Below, piece by piece: positions 25,557 to 34,655 of a stretch of DNA of 64,000 bases; the stretch's first letter is position 1; each line of letters begins with the position of its first letter. The notes beneath the pieces were generated by a model, which worked only from the letters and a program-made list of their open reading frames with translations, was not told the DNA's origin and made no database searches. The stretch is from Capnocytophaga canimorsus (GTDB taxonomy: Bacteria > Bacteroidota > Bacteroidia > Flavobacteriales > Flavobacteriaceae). A program made the position numbers and the translations under genes. The stretch is taken from NCBI RefSeq assembly GCF_002302565.1, contig NZ_CP022382.1:691001-755000 (forward strand). Direction: 5' to 3'.

Positions 25557-28001
25557 ATGAAAACTTCGAACAAAAAAATAACCATTAAAGTCATCGTTAG
25601 CTACCTATTTTTAGGGATTTTATCAGCTATTGTTGCTCTTTTTATTCATCAGGAAATTGAAAAATTAGCCATACAAGAGGAGATTTACAAAGACGGGCAG
25701 AATAACATATTTAAAATCAGTAAGATTTTAACCTCTATGTACGAAACGGAAAGCGCAGGAAGAATAGCTGTTCAGTCTGACAATGAAGATTCTTTCTTGC
25801 TTTTTACTGATAAAAATAACCAATTGCAGCAAGAAATAGAGTCATTTAAAGCCGATATTTCTTCAAAAGAACATCATAATTTACTGGATAGTGTACAAAA
25901 TCTGTTAGAACTTAAAAAACAGAATATTCACGAATTACGAATTTTAAAAAACAGCGATAGTTCTTTCGTACTGATTCGGTCTGCTATTTTGAAACTTTCT
26001 AGTTTAGAGCCCTCTATGGGAAATTTCCTGCTTCCCACAAAAACAAAATCAACAAATAAAAAAACAGTTCCTACAAAAAAGGATAGAGATACAGATATTC
26101 GTTCTATCATCAAAAAATACAAAGATGTAAAACTTCCACCTGTAAGATACCAAAGCCAAATCGATGAAGCTATCTTACAGACACGTAAATTACTCTCCAA
26201 AATGGAAGAAGACGTAATCAACCACAAAACAGAACATTACGAAAAAACAAGGCTGCTTTGGCAAAACGATTTGCGTATATCCGAAAAACTAAAAGATTTA
26301 TTACATAGCTTTGAAAAGGAAATCATACACAATACCGAATTGTTAAATATTGACCGTCAAAAGGCTTTCCAAAGAAGCCGATGGATACTTAGTATTGCTT
26401 TTGTGATTGCTTTATTGGTTATGATTGTTTTTTCATTGGTGATTTTGAACGATTTTTGGAAAATTCAAAAATATCGTGTTGAACTGGAAAGAGCCAACTT
26501 ACGCTCCAATAATCTACTCAAAAGCAGGGAACAACTCATCTCGATGGTCAGTCACGATTTACGTACGCCTTTAAGCACCATTGTAGGATATTCCGAACTA
26601 TTACGCAAGAACACCTCATCTGAAAAGGATAAAAATTATATAAAACACATTCAAAGTGCATCACAATTCGTGACTAAATTGGTAGATGAATTGCTTGATT
26701 ATGCTAAAATTGAAGCAGGAAAAATAACCATTGAAAAGGTGCCTGTTGATCTTGTTGAAATTGTTAAAGAAGTGGCTCAAAATGTTCGTTCTACTTATCC
26801 GAACAAAGCCATAGAACTTATTTTGGATTTCTCGGAATCGGTGAAAAACACTCGGTTTTCAAGCGATGCCTATCGAATAAAGCAGGTGCTTTATAACATC
26901 ATTTCAAACGCTTATAAATTCACCGAAAAAGGCAACATTAGGGTTTTGGTACAAGCCCAAGTTTTGGAACATTCGCTTCACGAGATTTCTATAGCTGTAA
27001 CCGACACTGGTATTGGAATAAAAAAAGAAAATCAAAACGCTGTTTTTGAAGAATTTAACCAAGAAAATACCTCCAAAAACAATGGAGGTTACGGATTAGG
27101 GTTACACATTTGTCAAAAATTAGCTCACCTATTAAAAGGAAAAATATCACTACAAAGCAGTGAGGGCGTGGGAAGTACTTTTACATTTACTTTCAAAGCT
27201 CAAAAAGTTACTGAAAAACAGAAAGATAAGATTTGGACGTCTTTAAAAAAAGCGGAAGAAATTACTATAATTATTATTGATGATGATTTTTCAGTATTAG
27301 AATTGATAAAAGAAATGCTAAAGCAGAAAAATATCAATGTCATCACTTTTGATAATGGAAAAGATGCCCTTTTTGCAATGAAAAAACTTGATTTTGATAT
27401 GGTAATCACTGATATTCAGCTTCCTGAAATGAATGGCTTCCATTTTATTACTATTTATAATGAAATGTTTGACACCCCAAAAATACCCATATTGGCAATT
27501 ACAGGTAGAAAGGATGTCCCTGAGAGCTATTATACTCAAAACGGTTTTGCCTCTGTGCTGCTCAAACCCTTTCATTTAGACAAATTTTACGAAAAACTAC
27601 ATCATTTCTTCCCAAAAGCATTTGAACACAATATGGAAAAAACGAAAAAAAACAGTACAGCATTTTACAAACCGCAAAGTTTAGAAAACTTTTTAGGCAA
27701 TGATAATGAATCTATTAAAAATATTTTACAACTTTTCCTTTCCGATTCACAAAAAAATATTGAACAGTTAAAGTCAGCTACCGAAACTAAGGATATTCGA
27801 ACCATAAAAGCATTATCACATAAAATGCTTTCGATGTTTGGGCAAATCCAAGCTGAAAGAGAAGTTGGCATTTTACGTCAACTAGAAAAATCTGCTTCAA
27901 CTGATTTTGAGAATATAAACTTAAAAGTCAACGAATTAGAACAGCTATTTACTGAAGAATGCTTACCATCGATTACTGATTATATCAAAAATTTAAGCTA
28001 A
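25557..28001 (+). CDS. Hybrid sensor histidine kinase with receiver and HPt domains
   Basis: The ATG at 25557 is preferred over a TTG three codons upstream. Two membrane helices (about residues 8-30 and 275-300) enclose an extracytoplasmic, mostly helical sensor region. Then come HisKA with phospho-His in MVSHDLRTPLS (about 332), HATPase with IISNAYKFTEKG, VTDTGIGI and GYGLGLHI, a receiver domain (about 573-668) with the phospho-acceptor Asp in VITDIQLPEMNG (about 617), and an HPt domain with KALSHKM (His about 753). This is a full phosphorelay in one chain. No separate response regulator with a DNA-binding domain is adjacent, so the output partner is unknown. Confidence 0.93.
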   Translation: MKTSNKKITIKVIVSYLFLGILSAIVALFIHQEIEKLAIQEEIYKDGQNNIFKISKILTSMYETESAGRIAVQSDNEDSFLLFTDKNNQLQQEIESFKADISSKEHHNLLDSVQNLLELKKQNIHELRILKNSDSSFVLIRSAILKLSSLEPSMGNFLLPTKTKSTNKKTVPTKKDRDTDIRSIIKKYKDVKLPPVRYQSQIDEAILQTRKLLSKMEEDVINHKTEHYEKTRLLWQNDLRISEKLKDLLHSFEKEIIHNTELLNIDRQKAFQRSRWILSIAFVIALLVMIVFSLVILNDFWKIQKYRVELERANLRSNNLLKSREQLISMVSHDLRTPLSTIVGYSELLRKNTSSEKDKNYIKHIQSASQFVTKLVDELLDYAKIEAGKITIEKVPVDLVEIVKEVAQNVRSTYPNKAIELILDFSESVKNTRFSSDAYRIKQVLYNIISNAYKFTEKGNIRVLVQAQVLEHSLHEISIAVTDTGIGIKKENQNAVFEEFNQENTSKNNGGYGLGLHICQKLAHLLKGKISLQSSEGVGSTFTFTFKAQKVTEKQKDKIWTSLKKAEEITIIIIDDDFSVLELIKEMLKQKNINVITFDNGKDALFAMKKLDFDMVITDIQLPEMNGFHFITIYNEMFDTPKIPILAITGRKDVPESYYTQNGFASVLLKPFHLDKFYEKLHHFFPKAFEHNMEKTKKNSTAFYKPQSLENFLGNDNESIKNILQLFLSDSQKNIEQLKSATETKDIRTIKALSHKMLSMFGQIQAEREVGILRQLEKSASTDFENINLKVNELEQLFTEECLPSITDYIKNLS

Positions 28002-28058
28002 GAATATACATCATACAAAAAAGAAAACTGTGATGTATTTTTTCATTAGATATTTTAA

Positions 28059-28066
28059 TATTTTTG
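28059..28066 (+). promoter_or_regulatory. -7 element upstream of the secreted protein gene at 28125
   Basis: TATTTTTG fits TAnnTTTG and lies 58 bp before the ATG. The -33 element is not clear. Confidence 0.35.
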
Positions 28067-28124
28067 TAACATTATTTATCTGTTAAAAACCAATTTCCAA
28101 AAACAACCATTAAATTACACATTT

Positions 28125-29030
28125 ATGCAAAAATTACTTATTACACTGCTATTTATAAGTCAAGTTTTATTAGGGCAAGGAAAGGCATACAAAGCCATTG
28201 ATGGAGTAACATATAAAAAAGGAGACTTGATAAAACTTGGCGTTGCTTCAAAAGGAACTGATTTTCAGTTTATTTACACTTACAAACACGTTTCTGGGCT
28301 TACCAATGGACTTCGAATTTTAGATGCCGTTTCTGGAAATGATGTGAACATAGACAAAGATGAAACACCGCATCTGGCAAATAGTGAACTTAATCATTAC
28401 GAAGGGAAAATATTACAATTCCGAAAAATGACTTTGGAAGATAAAACGGAAATCGTAAATGCCATTGTAGAATATAAAAATGACTATCGAATAATGGTAC
28501 CTGTGGATTTGGCGCTTTTCTGTGGAGAAATGAAATCATCTAATCCTGATTTTAGCACTACCATTGCTTCAAAAATGAATGAACAACAAAGCGATATGAC
28601 TCAGGTAAAAAGCTTTAGTCCTGATTTTGAAATAGCTTTCATTTCAGCAAAAGGAGATACTTACAACCAGACCGTCACTATCAGCTATACCATCAAACAC
28701 AAATTAGTACACCAACGCCTTGATATTGGAAGCGTTAGAAAAGATTGGAGTAGAGCTGCTACCCCATCAAAAGCCTATGATTTTGAAGGTAATGAATACG
28801 ATTACAACAACATAACTTTGGGTAGCGAAGCATCGGATAATGGCTTAAAAGTAACCAATAAAGTCCCTACAAATGTTACGCTAAAAGCGTCAGTTACATT
28901 TATTAAAATTTTACCAGATGTAAAAAGTTTCAATTTTGTAACAATTCCTGTATCGTACAAAGATGATGCAGGAGGCAACCCGAAATACGGAGAAATTGAG
29001 ATTAGCAACGTAAAAATAAATTGGGATTAA
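28125..29030 (+). CDS. Secreted protein of unknown function
   Basis: The 301-residue protein has a Sec signal peptide (LLITLLFISQVLLGQGKAY, cleavage about residue 18-20). The first half has a short domain with KKGDLIKLGVASKGTDFQF; the second half (about 170-300) is beta-strand-rich, with alternating hydrophobic patterns (FEIAFISAKGDTYNQTVTIS, NVTLKASVTF, FVTIPVSYKD). I recognise no family. It stands alone between the histidine kinase and a terminator, with its own promoter-like element. A beta-sandwich envelope protein is a reasonable guess, but no function is claimed. Confidence 0.7.
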   Translation: MQKLLITLLFISQVLLGQGKAYKAIDGVTYKKGDLIKLGVASKGTDFQFIYTYKHVSGLTNGLRILDAVSGNDVNIDKDETPHLANSELNHYEGKILQFRKMTLEDKTEIVNAIVEYKNDYRIMVPVDLALFCGEMKSSNPDFSTTIASKMNEQQSDMTQVKSFSPDFEIAFISAKGDTYNQTVTISYTIKHKLVHQRLDIGSVRKDWSRAATPSKAYDFEGNEYDYNNITLGSEASDNGLKVTNKVPTNVTLKASVTFIKILPDVKSFNFVTIPVSYKDDAGGNPKYGEIEISNVKINWD

Positions 29031-29034
29031 CATA

Positions 29035-29072
29035 AAAAACGGGGTTTAATCAATTGATTAAACCCCGTTTTT
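29035..29072. terminator. Bidirectional terminator, perfect 38-bp palindrome
   Basis: The sequence AAAAACGGGGTTTAATCAAT followed by its exact complement is a perfect inverted repeat with no loop bases left over. A GC-rich core (CGGGG/CCCCG) is flanked by A and T runs. It sits between the converging stops of the secreted protein gene and guaB, so it can serve both. Confidence 0.88.
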
Positions 29073-29083
29073 ATAGTTTCTTA

Positions 29084-30553
29084 TTACCTAGAATAGTTAG
29101 GCGCTTCTTTGGTAATGGTTACATTATGTGGGTGGCTTTCAGCAATTCCACTTGCGGTAATACGTACAAAACGCCCTACTTCTTGCAAGGTAGCGATGTC
29201 TTTAGCGCCGCAGTACCCCATACCTGCACGTAATCCGCCAATAAATTGATGCATACTCTCTTGTAGCTCTCCCTTGTAAGGGACTCTTCCTACGATGCCC
29301 TCAGGAACAAGTTTCTTGATATCATCTTCAACATCTTGAAAATAACGGTCTTTACTACCTTGTTTCATCGCCTCAACAGAACCCATACCTCGATACGATT
29401 TGAATTTACGCCCTTCAAAAATAATGGTTTCCCCTGGCGATTCTTTAATCCCTGCCAACAAAGACCCCAACATCACACAACTGGCTCCAGCAGCAATGGC
29501 TTTAACAATATCTCCCGTATAACGGATACCTCCATCGGCAATCACAGGAATACCCTTCCCTTTCAACGCGGAAGCCACTTCCATAACTGCTGAGAGTTGC
29601 GGAAAGCCTACCCCTGCCACCACTCGAGTGGTACAAATAGAACCTGGTCCGATACCTACTTTTACAGCATCTGCTCCATTTTCAGCTAAATACAAAGCAG
29701 CTTCTGGGGTAGCAATATTTCCTACTACTACATCTAAATTCGGGAATTTTGCTTTAACCGCTTTTAAAACGGTTACCACACCTTTAGTATGCCCGTGAGC
29801 TGTATCAATAATTACGGCATCAACTCCTGCTTGTACCAATGCTTCGGCTCGTTCTACGGCATCGGCAGTAACCCCTAAGGCAGCTGCTACACGCAATCTG
29901 CCCAAAGCATCTTTATTTGAAATCGATTTTTGCTGTAATTTGGCAATATCACGGAAGGTAATGAGCCCTACCAACTTATTATTTTTATCAACAACGGGAA
30001 GTTTCTCAATTTTTTCTTTCTGAAGGATTTTTTCAGCATCTTTCATTGAAGTTCCTTCAGCAGCGGTTACCAAATTTTCAGAAGTCATCACCTCAGTAAT
30101 GAGACGATTCGCATTATTTTCAAATCGTAAATCACGATTGGTAACAATTCCTTTCAAAATACCTTGAGCATCAACAATAGGGATTCCACCGATGCTGTGC
30201 TCCGCCATACATTTTTTAGCATCAATGACTTTAGCTTCCAAACTGAGCGTAACAGGGTCTATAATCATACCACTTTCTGCTCTTTTTACTTTACGGATTT
30301 GAGCTGCTTGTTGCTCAATGGTCATATTTTTATGTAGCACACCAATGCCACCTTCACGAGCCATTGCAATTGCCATATCGGCTTCGGTAACGGTATCCAT
30401 AGCCGCCGAAATAATGGGCACGTTAAGGGTAATGTTTCTTGAAAATTGGGTGGTAATTGACACTTCTCGCGGAAGCACTTCTGAATAATTAGGTATAAGC
30501 AGAACATCATCGTAGGTTAACCCCTCTCCTACTATTTTTGAGTGAATTTTCAT
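29084..30553 (-). CDS. guaB: IMP dehydrogenase
   Basis: The protein oxidises IMP to XMP, the first committed step of GMP synthesis. The ATG at 30553 gives [19 protein letters not shown]; a TTG two codons earlier is unlikely to be used. Two CBS domains lie at about residues 95-210 in the barrel. The catalytic Cys is in [15 protein letters not shown] (about 300-314), the mobile flap has [12 protein letters not shown] (about 383-394), and phosphate binding is [12 protein letters not shown]. The length of 489 is normal. A TACATTTG element lies just upstream. Confidence 0.96.
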   Translation of the reverse strand: MKIHSKIVGEGLTYDDVLLIPNYSEVLPREVSITTQFSRNITLNVPIISAAMDTVTEADMAIAMAREGGIGVLHKNMTIEQQAAQIRKVKRAESGMIIDPVTLSLEAKVIDAKKCMAEHSIGGIPIVDAQGILKGIVTNRDLRFENNANRLITEVMTSENLVTAAEGTSMKDAEKILQKEKIEKLPVVDKNNKLVGLITFRDIAKLQQKSISNKDALGRLRVAAALGVTADAVERAEALVQAGVDAVIIDTAHGHTKGVVTVLKAVKAKFPNLDVVVGNIATPEAALYLAENGADAVKVGIGPGSICTTRVVAGVGFPQLSAVMEVASALKGKGIPVIADGGIRYTGDIVKAIAAGASCVMLGSLLAGIKESPGETIIFEGRKFKSYRGMGSVEAMKQGSKDRYFQDVEDDIKKLVPEGIVGRVPYKGELQESMHQFIGGLRAGMGYCGAKDIATLQEVGRFVRITASGIAESHPHNVTITKEAPNYSR

Positions 30554-30579
30554 AAGCAACTTTAGAAATTAGTTGCGTG

Positions 30580-30587
30580 CAAATGTA
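30580..30587 (-). promoter_or_regulatory. -7 element of guaB
   Basis: On the minus strand TACATTTG matches TAnnTTTG and lies 26 bp before the guaB ATG. The position suits a promoter with a short leader; the -33 box is weak. Confidence 0.55.
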
Positions 30588-30606
30588 AGCATATTTTTTT
30601 GAAATG

Positions 30607-30648
30607 AAAAAATCCGAATTTTAAAATTGCTTAAAATTCGGATTTTTT
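30607..30648 (-). terminator. Terminator after the DUF4476 gene
   Basis: AAAAAATCCGAATTTTAA and its exact complement flank a 6-nt loop, giving an 18-bp stem ending in a T run on the minus strand. It separates the DUF4476 gene (stop at 30657) from the guaB promoter downstream. Confidence 0.85.
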
Positions 30649-30656
30649 ACCTATCA

Positions 30657-31451
30657 CTATTGTTGTTTATTTATCAGATAATCTCTGAACCTGTCCGCAG
30701 TGGATTTGAACTGAAAAAAATCGTACAACATATACAAATTTTGAGGGTCAACCACCTCATCAGTAGCTTCTTTTGCCAGAGACAAACGATTGGTTTCAAA
30801 GGAAAGTTGTTCCATTAGTTGCCCTATTTGCTGTGTTGTGAAAACAGTTGTTCCTTTAAGCATTTGGTAATATTTCATTTTATCGTCATCGAAAGGTTCT
30901 CGGCAGTAATTCTTAAAAAATTGCTCAAAATCATTGCCTTTCATTATTCTCTTTCCGTAAAACTGATTCCAAATGTCGCTCCAACGATTTCCGTAATAAT
31001 TTTGCTGATTAGTGCGTAATTCTAACTCATCTAGTAGAAAAAGTCCACCGTTGGAAAAGAAATCAAGCAACAAACGAGTTTCATTTTTAGGATATATCGT
31101 TACACGATAAATCAAATTTCTTCCGTAAAAAATAGTTAATTTTTGGTTTGACACGGGCACATCAAAAAAGCGAAACATTCCAGTGCTTGAAGTCATTTCT
31201 TGGTCACCCAATTGCACGGTAAAACGACCTCTTTCAGGAATACGAATAAACACTTCGGCGTAGCCCAATTCGTAGTTCATCTCCCAACGATAATCTGGGT
31301 GCTGACCCGAAACTATAGGTGGAGTAAACGTTCTACGAGCTTCATTTTGAAGCAGTTTACCCGCGCCACCTATCTGCTGAGCCTGAACGAATAATGGTAA
31401 CAACATCAAAAGAGGAATAAACCTCCATCGGTAAACAACATTACTTTTCAT
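30657..31451 (-). CDS. Exported DUF4476 protein
   Basis: Starting at the ATG at 31451 gives a clear Sec signal (WRFIPLLMLLPLFVQAQQ, cleavage after AQA-type site); the 18 codons further upstream lack sense for export. A beta-rich N-terminal region (RFTVQLGDQEM; KLTIFYGRNLIYRVTIYPK) is followed by the C-terminal DUF4476 domain (DDDKMKYYQMLKGTTVFTTQ to the end, about 160-265), a helical repeat seen in periplasmic or surface Bacteroidota proteins. No catalytic motif. Function unknown. Confidence 0.82.
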   Translation of the reverse strand: MKSNVVYRWRFIPLLMLLPLFVQAQQIGGAGKLLQNEARRTFTPPIVSGQHPDYRWEMNYELGYAEVFIRIPERGRFTVQLGDQEMTSSTGMFRFFDVPVSNQKLTIFYGRNLIYRVTIYPKNETRLLLDFFSNGGLFLLDELELRTNQQNYYGNRWSDIWNQFYGKRIMKGNDFEQFFKNYCREPFDDDKMKYYQMLKGTTVFTTQQIGQLMEQLSFETNRLSLAKEATDEVVDPQNLYMLYDFFQFKSTADRFRDYLINKQQ

Positions 31452-31529
31452 AATCGTTTTGTATTTTCGGATTTCTATTATAAGACTACCCAAAATTCGT
31501 TCCAAAAGCTAGTTTAATAACCAAAAAAA

Positions 31530-32015
31530 TTAGAAAAAGAACCAACCGTGGCTACCTGCTACTGCTGCTATTAGAGTTATCAAGCTAATAATCAACAAAA
31601 ACCAATGAGCTCTGTGCATTATTTGAAAAGTTTTGGCAGGATTTTTTTCCATATATTTGTGAAACAATCGATGCAAAACGAAAGGCTCGAAGACAAACAA
31701 AATCAAGGTAAAAATAAACCAAATTAAGGTCATTGCGTGTAACCACCAAAATTGAAGATCCGCATAACGATACCAAGTATCAGTAATGTAAATCATATAA
31801 AAACCAGAAAAAGCAGTAAGTAAGGTCGTGATTTTCGCAATTTTAGCAAAACGCCCTTCAATTTGTTCAAAAGTTTGTAGTTGTTCTTCCTTTCGTTTCA
31901 TCTTTTTTATAGCAGGAATGATAACCATTGTTACCATTGCAACACCGCCAATCCAAATAACTACAGCTAAAACGTGAATTATTCGGGCTAAAGTGAACCA
32001 TTGGTACGTTTCCAT
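31530..32015 (-). CDS. CopD-like four-helix membrane protein
   Basis: The 161-residue protein has four membrane segments (about 8-30, 57-77, 88-111 and 132-155). Histidines lie within or at the edge of helices: ARIIHVLAVVIWIGG, WWLHAMTL and MHRAHWFLL. The first helix motif IIHVLAVVIWIGG is shared with CopD/cytochrome b561-type proteins that bind haem or copper. It overlaps the 3' end-to-start of the next gene by 28 bp, so the two are translationally coupled. With the upstream sigma-54 activator it forms a three-gene operon. Ligand unknown. Confidence 0.75.
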   Translation of the reverse strand: METYQWFTLARIIHVLAVVIWIGGVAMVTMVIIPAIKKMKRKEEQLQTFEQIEGRFAKIAKITTLLTAFSGFYMIYITDTWYRYADLQFWWLHAMTLIWFIFTLILFVFEPFVLHRLFHKYMEKNPAKTFQIMHRAHWFLLIISLITLIAAVAGSHGWFFF

Positions 32016-33193
32016 AATGAAAATTTATTTTGAATAGGACTTAAAATCAAGCATAAAACAGCGAATGCCATACTCCCACTAGCAATAAGCATTATTATGG
32101 GGGAATAAAACATTCCTAAACCGCCAGTTACCAAAAGTACTTCTGAAACCACAAAACCCATCATCAGAAATACATTTCCTAAACGACTTAAAAAAGTGTT
32201 GGCTATCCAACCGTAATGATGCATTAGTGCCAAAAGCGAACACGAAATCATCGCAATCAAACTCAAATGCAAATATGCCAATATCAAATATTTATTATTA
32301 AAAAACAAATCAATTGCTGAAGGAAATACAGAAATAGTCTGCAATAATGACTTCAATATCAATGCTCCTAAGAAAATAAAAATGTATTTTCGACTCCAAC
32401 CTTTGGAAGAGAAAATGGAAAGCCATTGTTTAGGAAAAGAAAACAACAAATACCACAAACCAATTGCCTTGAATATTACCGAAAGTATAGCAATGGGATA
32501 AATTTTGGATAAAAATTCCATTCCTAAATAGGAAAGACATACTCCAAAAAGTGTTCCTGCAGCTAAAAAAAACAAAGCTTTTCGGGCTTTTTTTGTATCA
32601 AAATTCAGCCATTTATCTTCAAATAATTTATATACGAGCCCAATAATCATAAACAAAAACCAACCATTATACTGAAAATGTAAAAACGAAAAAATGGCAG
32701 CGTGGTATATTTCCGTTCCCGAGAATCCTTTGGCTGAGAGTATTCCTATAAAAAAAGGAATAATACTAGAAAGCACTCCAAAAGCAAAGCCTACTCTAAC
32801 CCATTGTATAGAACTTCCTAAGTAATGACGAGTATCTTTCCAAAAACAAAACATAAAAACATAATTCAACAATTGAAAAAGCGTTGAAAATGTAATGGAG
32901 TACAAACCATATCCGTAAAACGCAAACGAAACCAATATCCCTAAAACGGTAATGATAGTGGCTAAAAACTGCCAACGATATTTTTTCAAATTACCATCGG
33001 CTAAAAAGGAACGTATCAAAAGCAAAAACAAAGTAACGTACACCCAACCTTGAAAAGCCACGTGAGAATGTGCGTGAACCAAATGACTATACGACAAGGG
33101 AAACGAAACCCAATGTAACGCCCTGAGCCATACCCCAATTAGAGCAATAAAAAAGAAAAAAATAAGTCCGTATTTGGTGGAAGGTATGCTCAA
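31988..33193 (-). CDS. Histidine-rich 12-helix membrane protein, haem-copper-oxidase/NnrS-like
   Basis: The 401-residue protein is a polytopic membrane protein with about twelve hydrophobic segments. Conserved-looking histidine clusters sit in the helices: YSHLVHAHSHVAFQGW (about residues 34-50), YHAAIFSFLHFQYNGW (about 163-178) and LALMHHYGW (about 318-326). This pattern of paired His in different helices resembles haem or copper ligands in NnrS and in subunit-I-like proteins, but it lacks a full canonical ligand set that I can verify. It begins 12 bp after the sigma-54 activator stop, in one operon. A role in nitric oxide or respiratory stress is inferred. Confidence 0.7.
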   Translation of the reverse strand: MSIPSTKYGLIFFFFIALIGVWLRALHWVSFPLSYSHLVHAHSHVAFQGWVYVTLFLLLIRSFLADGNLKKYRWQFLATIITVLGILVSFAFYGYGLYSITFSTLFQLLNYVFMFCFWKDTRHYLGSSIQWVRVGFAFGVLSSIIPFFIGILSAKGFSGTEIYHAAIFSFLHFQYNGWFLFMIIGLVYKLFEDKWLNFDTKKARKALFFLAAGTLFGVCLSYLGMEFLSKIYPIAILSVIFKAIGLWYLLFSFPKQWLSIFSSKGWSRKYIFIFLGALILKSLLQTISVFPSAIDLFFNNKYLILAYLHLSLIAMISCSLLALMHHYGWIANTFLSRLGNVFLMMGFVVSEVLLVTGGLGMFYSPIIMLIASGSMAFAVLCLILSPIQNKFSLWKRTNGSL

Positions 33194-33204
33194 TTTTCAA
33201 AAAA

Positions 33205-34545
33205 TTACAAATCTATATTATAGGCTTTTATCTTATTATATAGTGTTTTTCGAGTGATGTTAAGCAGTTTTGCTGCTTCGGTTTTATTATTTCCAGTTTG
33301 TTTTAGTACTTGCAAAATGAGTTCTTTTTCATTTTCCTTAGTTGAAAAGGAAGTCCTTTCTACTGATGTTTGTTCTGTAACTTCATCAGGCAAATTTTCC
33401 TCAGTGATGTAGCTACCTTGAGCCAGTAAAGTAGCACGTTTAATGGCGTTAGAAAGCTCTCTGAGGTTTCCACTCCAAGAGTGTGAAAGCATTTTTTGTA
33501 CCGCTGTTTCGGAAAATCCTAATACTTTTTTACGAAGTTTCTTATTGGCTTGTTCCAGAAAATATTCTGCAAAAATCATCAAATCATCTTTACGTTCGTG
33601 TAAAGAGGGTACTTTAATAGAAAATTCATTAAGCCGATGATACAAATCTTCTCGGAATTGCCCTTTTTCAACAGCTGTAAGCAAATCTTCATTAGTTGCG
33701 GCAAGTACACGTATATCTACATCTATTTCTTGCGAACTCCCGATAGGTTTTATTCGTCGCTCTTGTAAGGCACGTAAAAGTTGTACTTGATTGTCATAAC
33801 TCAAGTTACCAACCTCATCAAGGAAAATAGTCCCTCCGTTTGCTTGTTCAAAATGCCCTTTTTTATCACCAATGGCTCCAGTAAAAGACCCTTTAATATG
33901 CCCAAAAAACTCACTAGCTGCGATTTCCTTAGGAATTGCTCCACAGTCCACCGCAACGAAAGGTTTATCAGCTCTTTCACTTTGCATATGAATACTTTGA
34001 GCCACAACTTCCTTACCTGTACCACTTTCTCCAGTGATTAAAACCGACATATCGGTAGGTGCCACAAGCCTTATAAAATCGTTTAACTTTTTTGATGCAT
34101 TACTTATACCTTCAATAAAAGCTTTCTCGGTGGAAGTAGCAGTGGATTTATGGATTTTTTTGATAGATTTTTTCTCCTGAGCGGTGGTGTTGGAACGTTC
34201 TGCATTTTGAATTACATTAAGTACCTCATCTTGTTGAAAGGGTTTTGAGATATAATCAAAAGCACCCAATTTCATTGCTTCAACAGCCGTAGATACTTCC
34301 GCATAGCTAGTCATAACCACCACAGGAATGTGCGGATATTCGGCTTTTATTTCTTTCAAAAGCTGAATACCGTCTCCATCAGGCAAACGTAAATCAGTAA
34401 AAACCAGAGATATATCTGATTTTAAATTCCGTTTGGCTTCCTCCATAGAGTAACATCCTTGCACAAAATATCCGTTTCGTTGTAAAAAACGAGTAAGTAT
34501 TTTTGCAAAGGCAATATCATCTTCAACCAAAAGGATTGAATTCAT
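33205..34545 (-). CDS. Sigma-54-dependent response regulator, NtrC family
   Basis: The 446-residue protein has a receiver domain (residues 1-115, phospho-acceptor Asp in VFTDLRLPDGDG, about 51), a sigma-54 AAA+ domain (about 145-375) with Walker A GESGTGKEVVA (about 171) and Walker B-like IFLDEVGNL, and a C-terminal Fis helix-turn-helix (NKTEAAKLLNITRKTLYNKI). The sigma-54 contact loop reads GSFTGA where GAFTGA is canonical; Ser at this place is tolerated in some family members. No cognate kinase is adjacent. It is first of a three-gene operon with two membrane proteins. Confidence 0.93.
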   Translation of the reverse strand: MNSILLVEDDIAFAKILTRFLQRNGYFVQGCYSMEEAKRNLKSDISLVFTDLRLPDGDGIQLLKEIKAEYPHIPVVVMTSYAEVSTAVEAMKLGAFDYISKPFQQDEVLNVIQNAERSNTTAQEKKSIKKIHKSTATSTEKAFIEGISNASKKLNDFIRLVAPTDMSVLITGESGTGKEVVAQSIHMQSERADKPFVAVDCGAIPKEIAASEFFGHIKGSFTGAIGDKKGHFEQANGGTIFLDEVGNLSYDNQVQLLRALQERRIKPIGSSQEIDVDIRVLAATNEDLLTAVEKGQFREDLYHRLNEFSIKVPSLHERKDDLMIFAEYFLEQANKKLRKKVLGFSETAVQKMLSHSWSGNLRELSNAIKRATLLAQGSYITEENLPDEVTEQTSVERTSFSTKENEKELILQVLKQTGNNKTEAAKLLNITRKTLYNKIKAYNIDL

Positions 34546-34546
34546 A

Positions 34547-34577
34547 GTGATTGTTTTTTGTAGTTATATGCAATCAC
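34547..34577. promoter_or_regulatory. Inverted repeat in the divergent promoter region of the sigma-54 activator
   Basis: GTGATTG (34547-34553) and CAATCAC (34571-34577) are exact complements 17 bp apart, beginning just upstream of the activator start and facing the bacilliredoxin gene. An arrangement like this could be an activator or autoregulatory operator. It may equally be a chance repeat in AT-rich DNA. Confidence 0.3.
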
Positions 34578-34623
34578 AAAAATAGTAAAAAAATAACTCA
34601 AGTAGTACAAATGAAAAAATTAT

Positions 34624-34631
34624 TATCTTTG
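34624..34631 (+). promoter_or_regulatory. -7 element of the bacilliredoxin gene
   Basis: TATCTTTG matches TAnnTTTG and lies 24 bp before the ATG at 34656. This supports the shorter start for the gene, since an upstream in-frame start at 34551 would lie before the promoter. Confidence 0.6.
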
Positions 34632-34655
34632 TGCTGTAAACAAAAACAAATTTTT

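Noticed and set aside
29035..29072. Perfect 38-bp palindrome as a phage attachment site or operator
   Set aside because: Its place between converging stops and the flanking A/T runs are fully explained by a bidirectional terminator.
34551..34655. N-terminal extension of the bacilliredoxin
   Set aside because: The promoter box at 34624-34631 lies inside this stretch, and the family N-terminus begins at MYPYEL.
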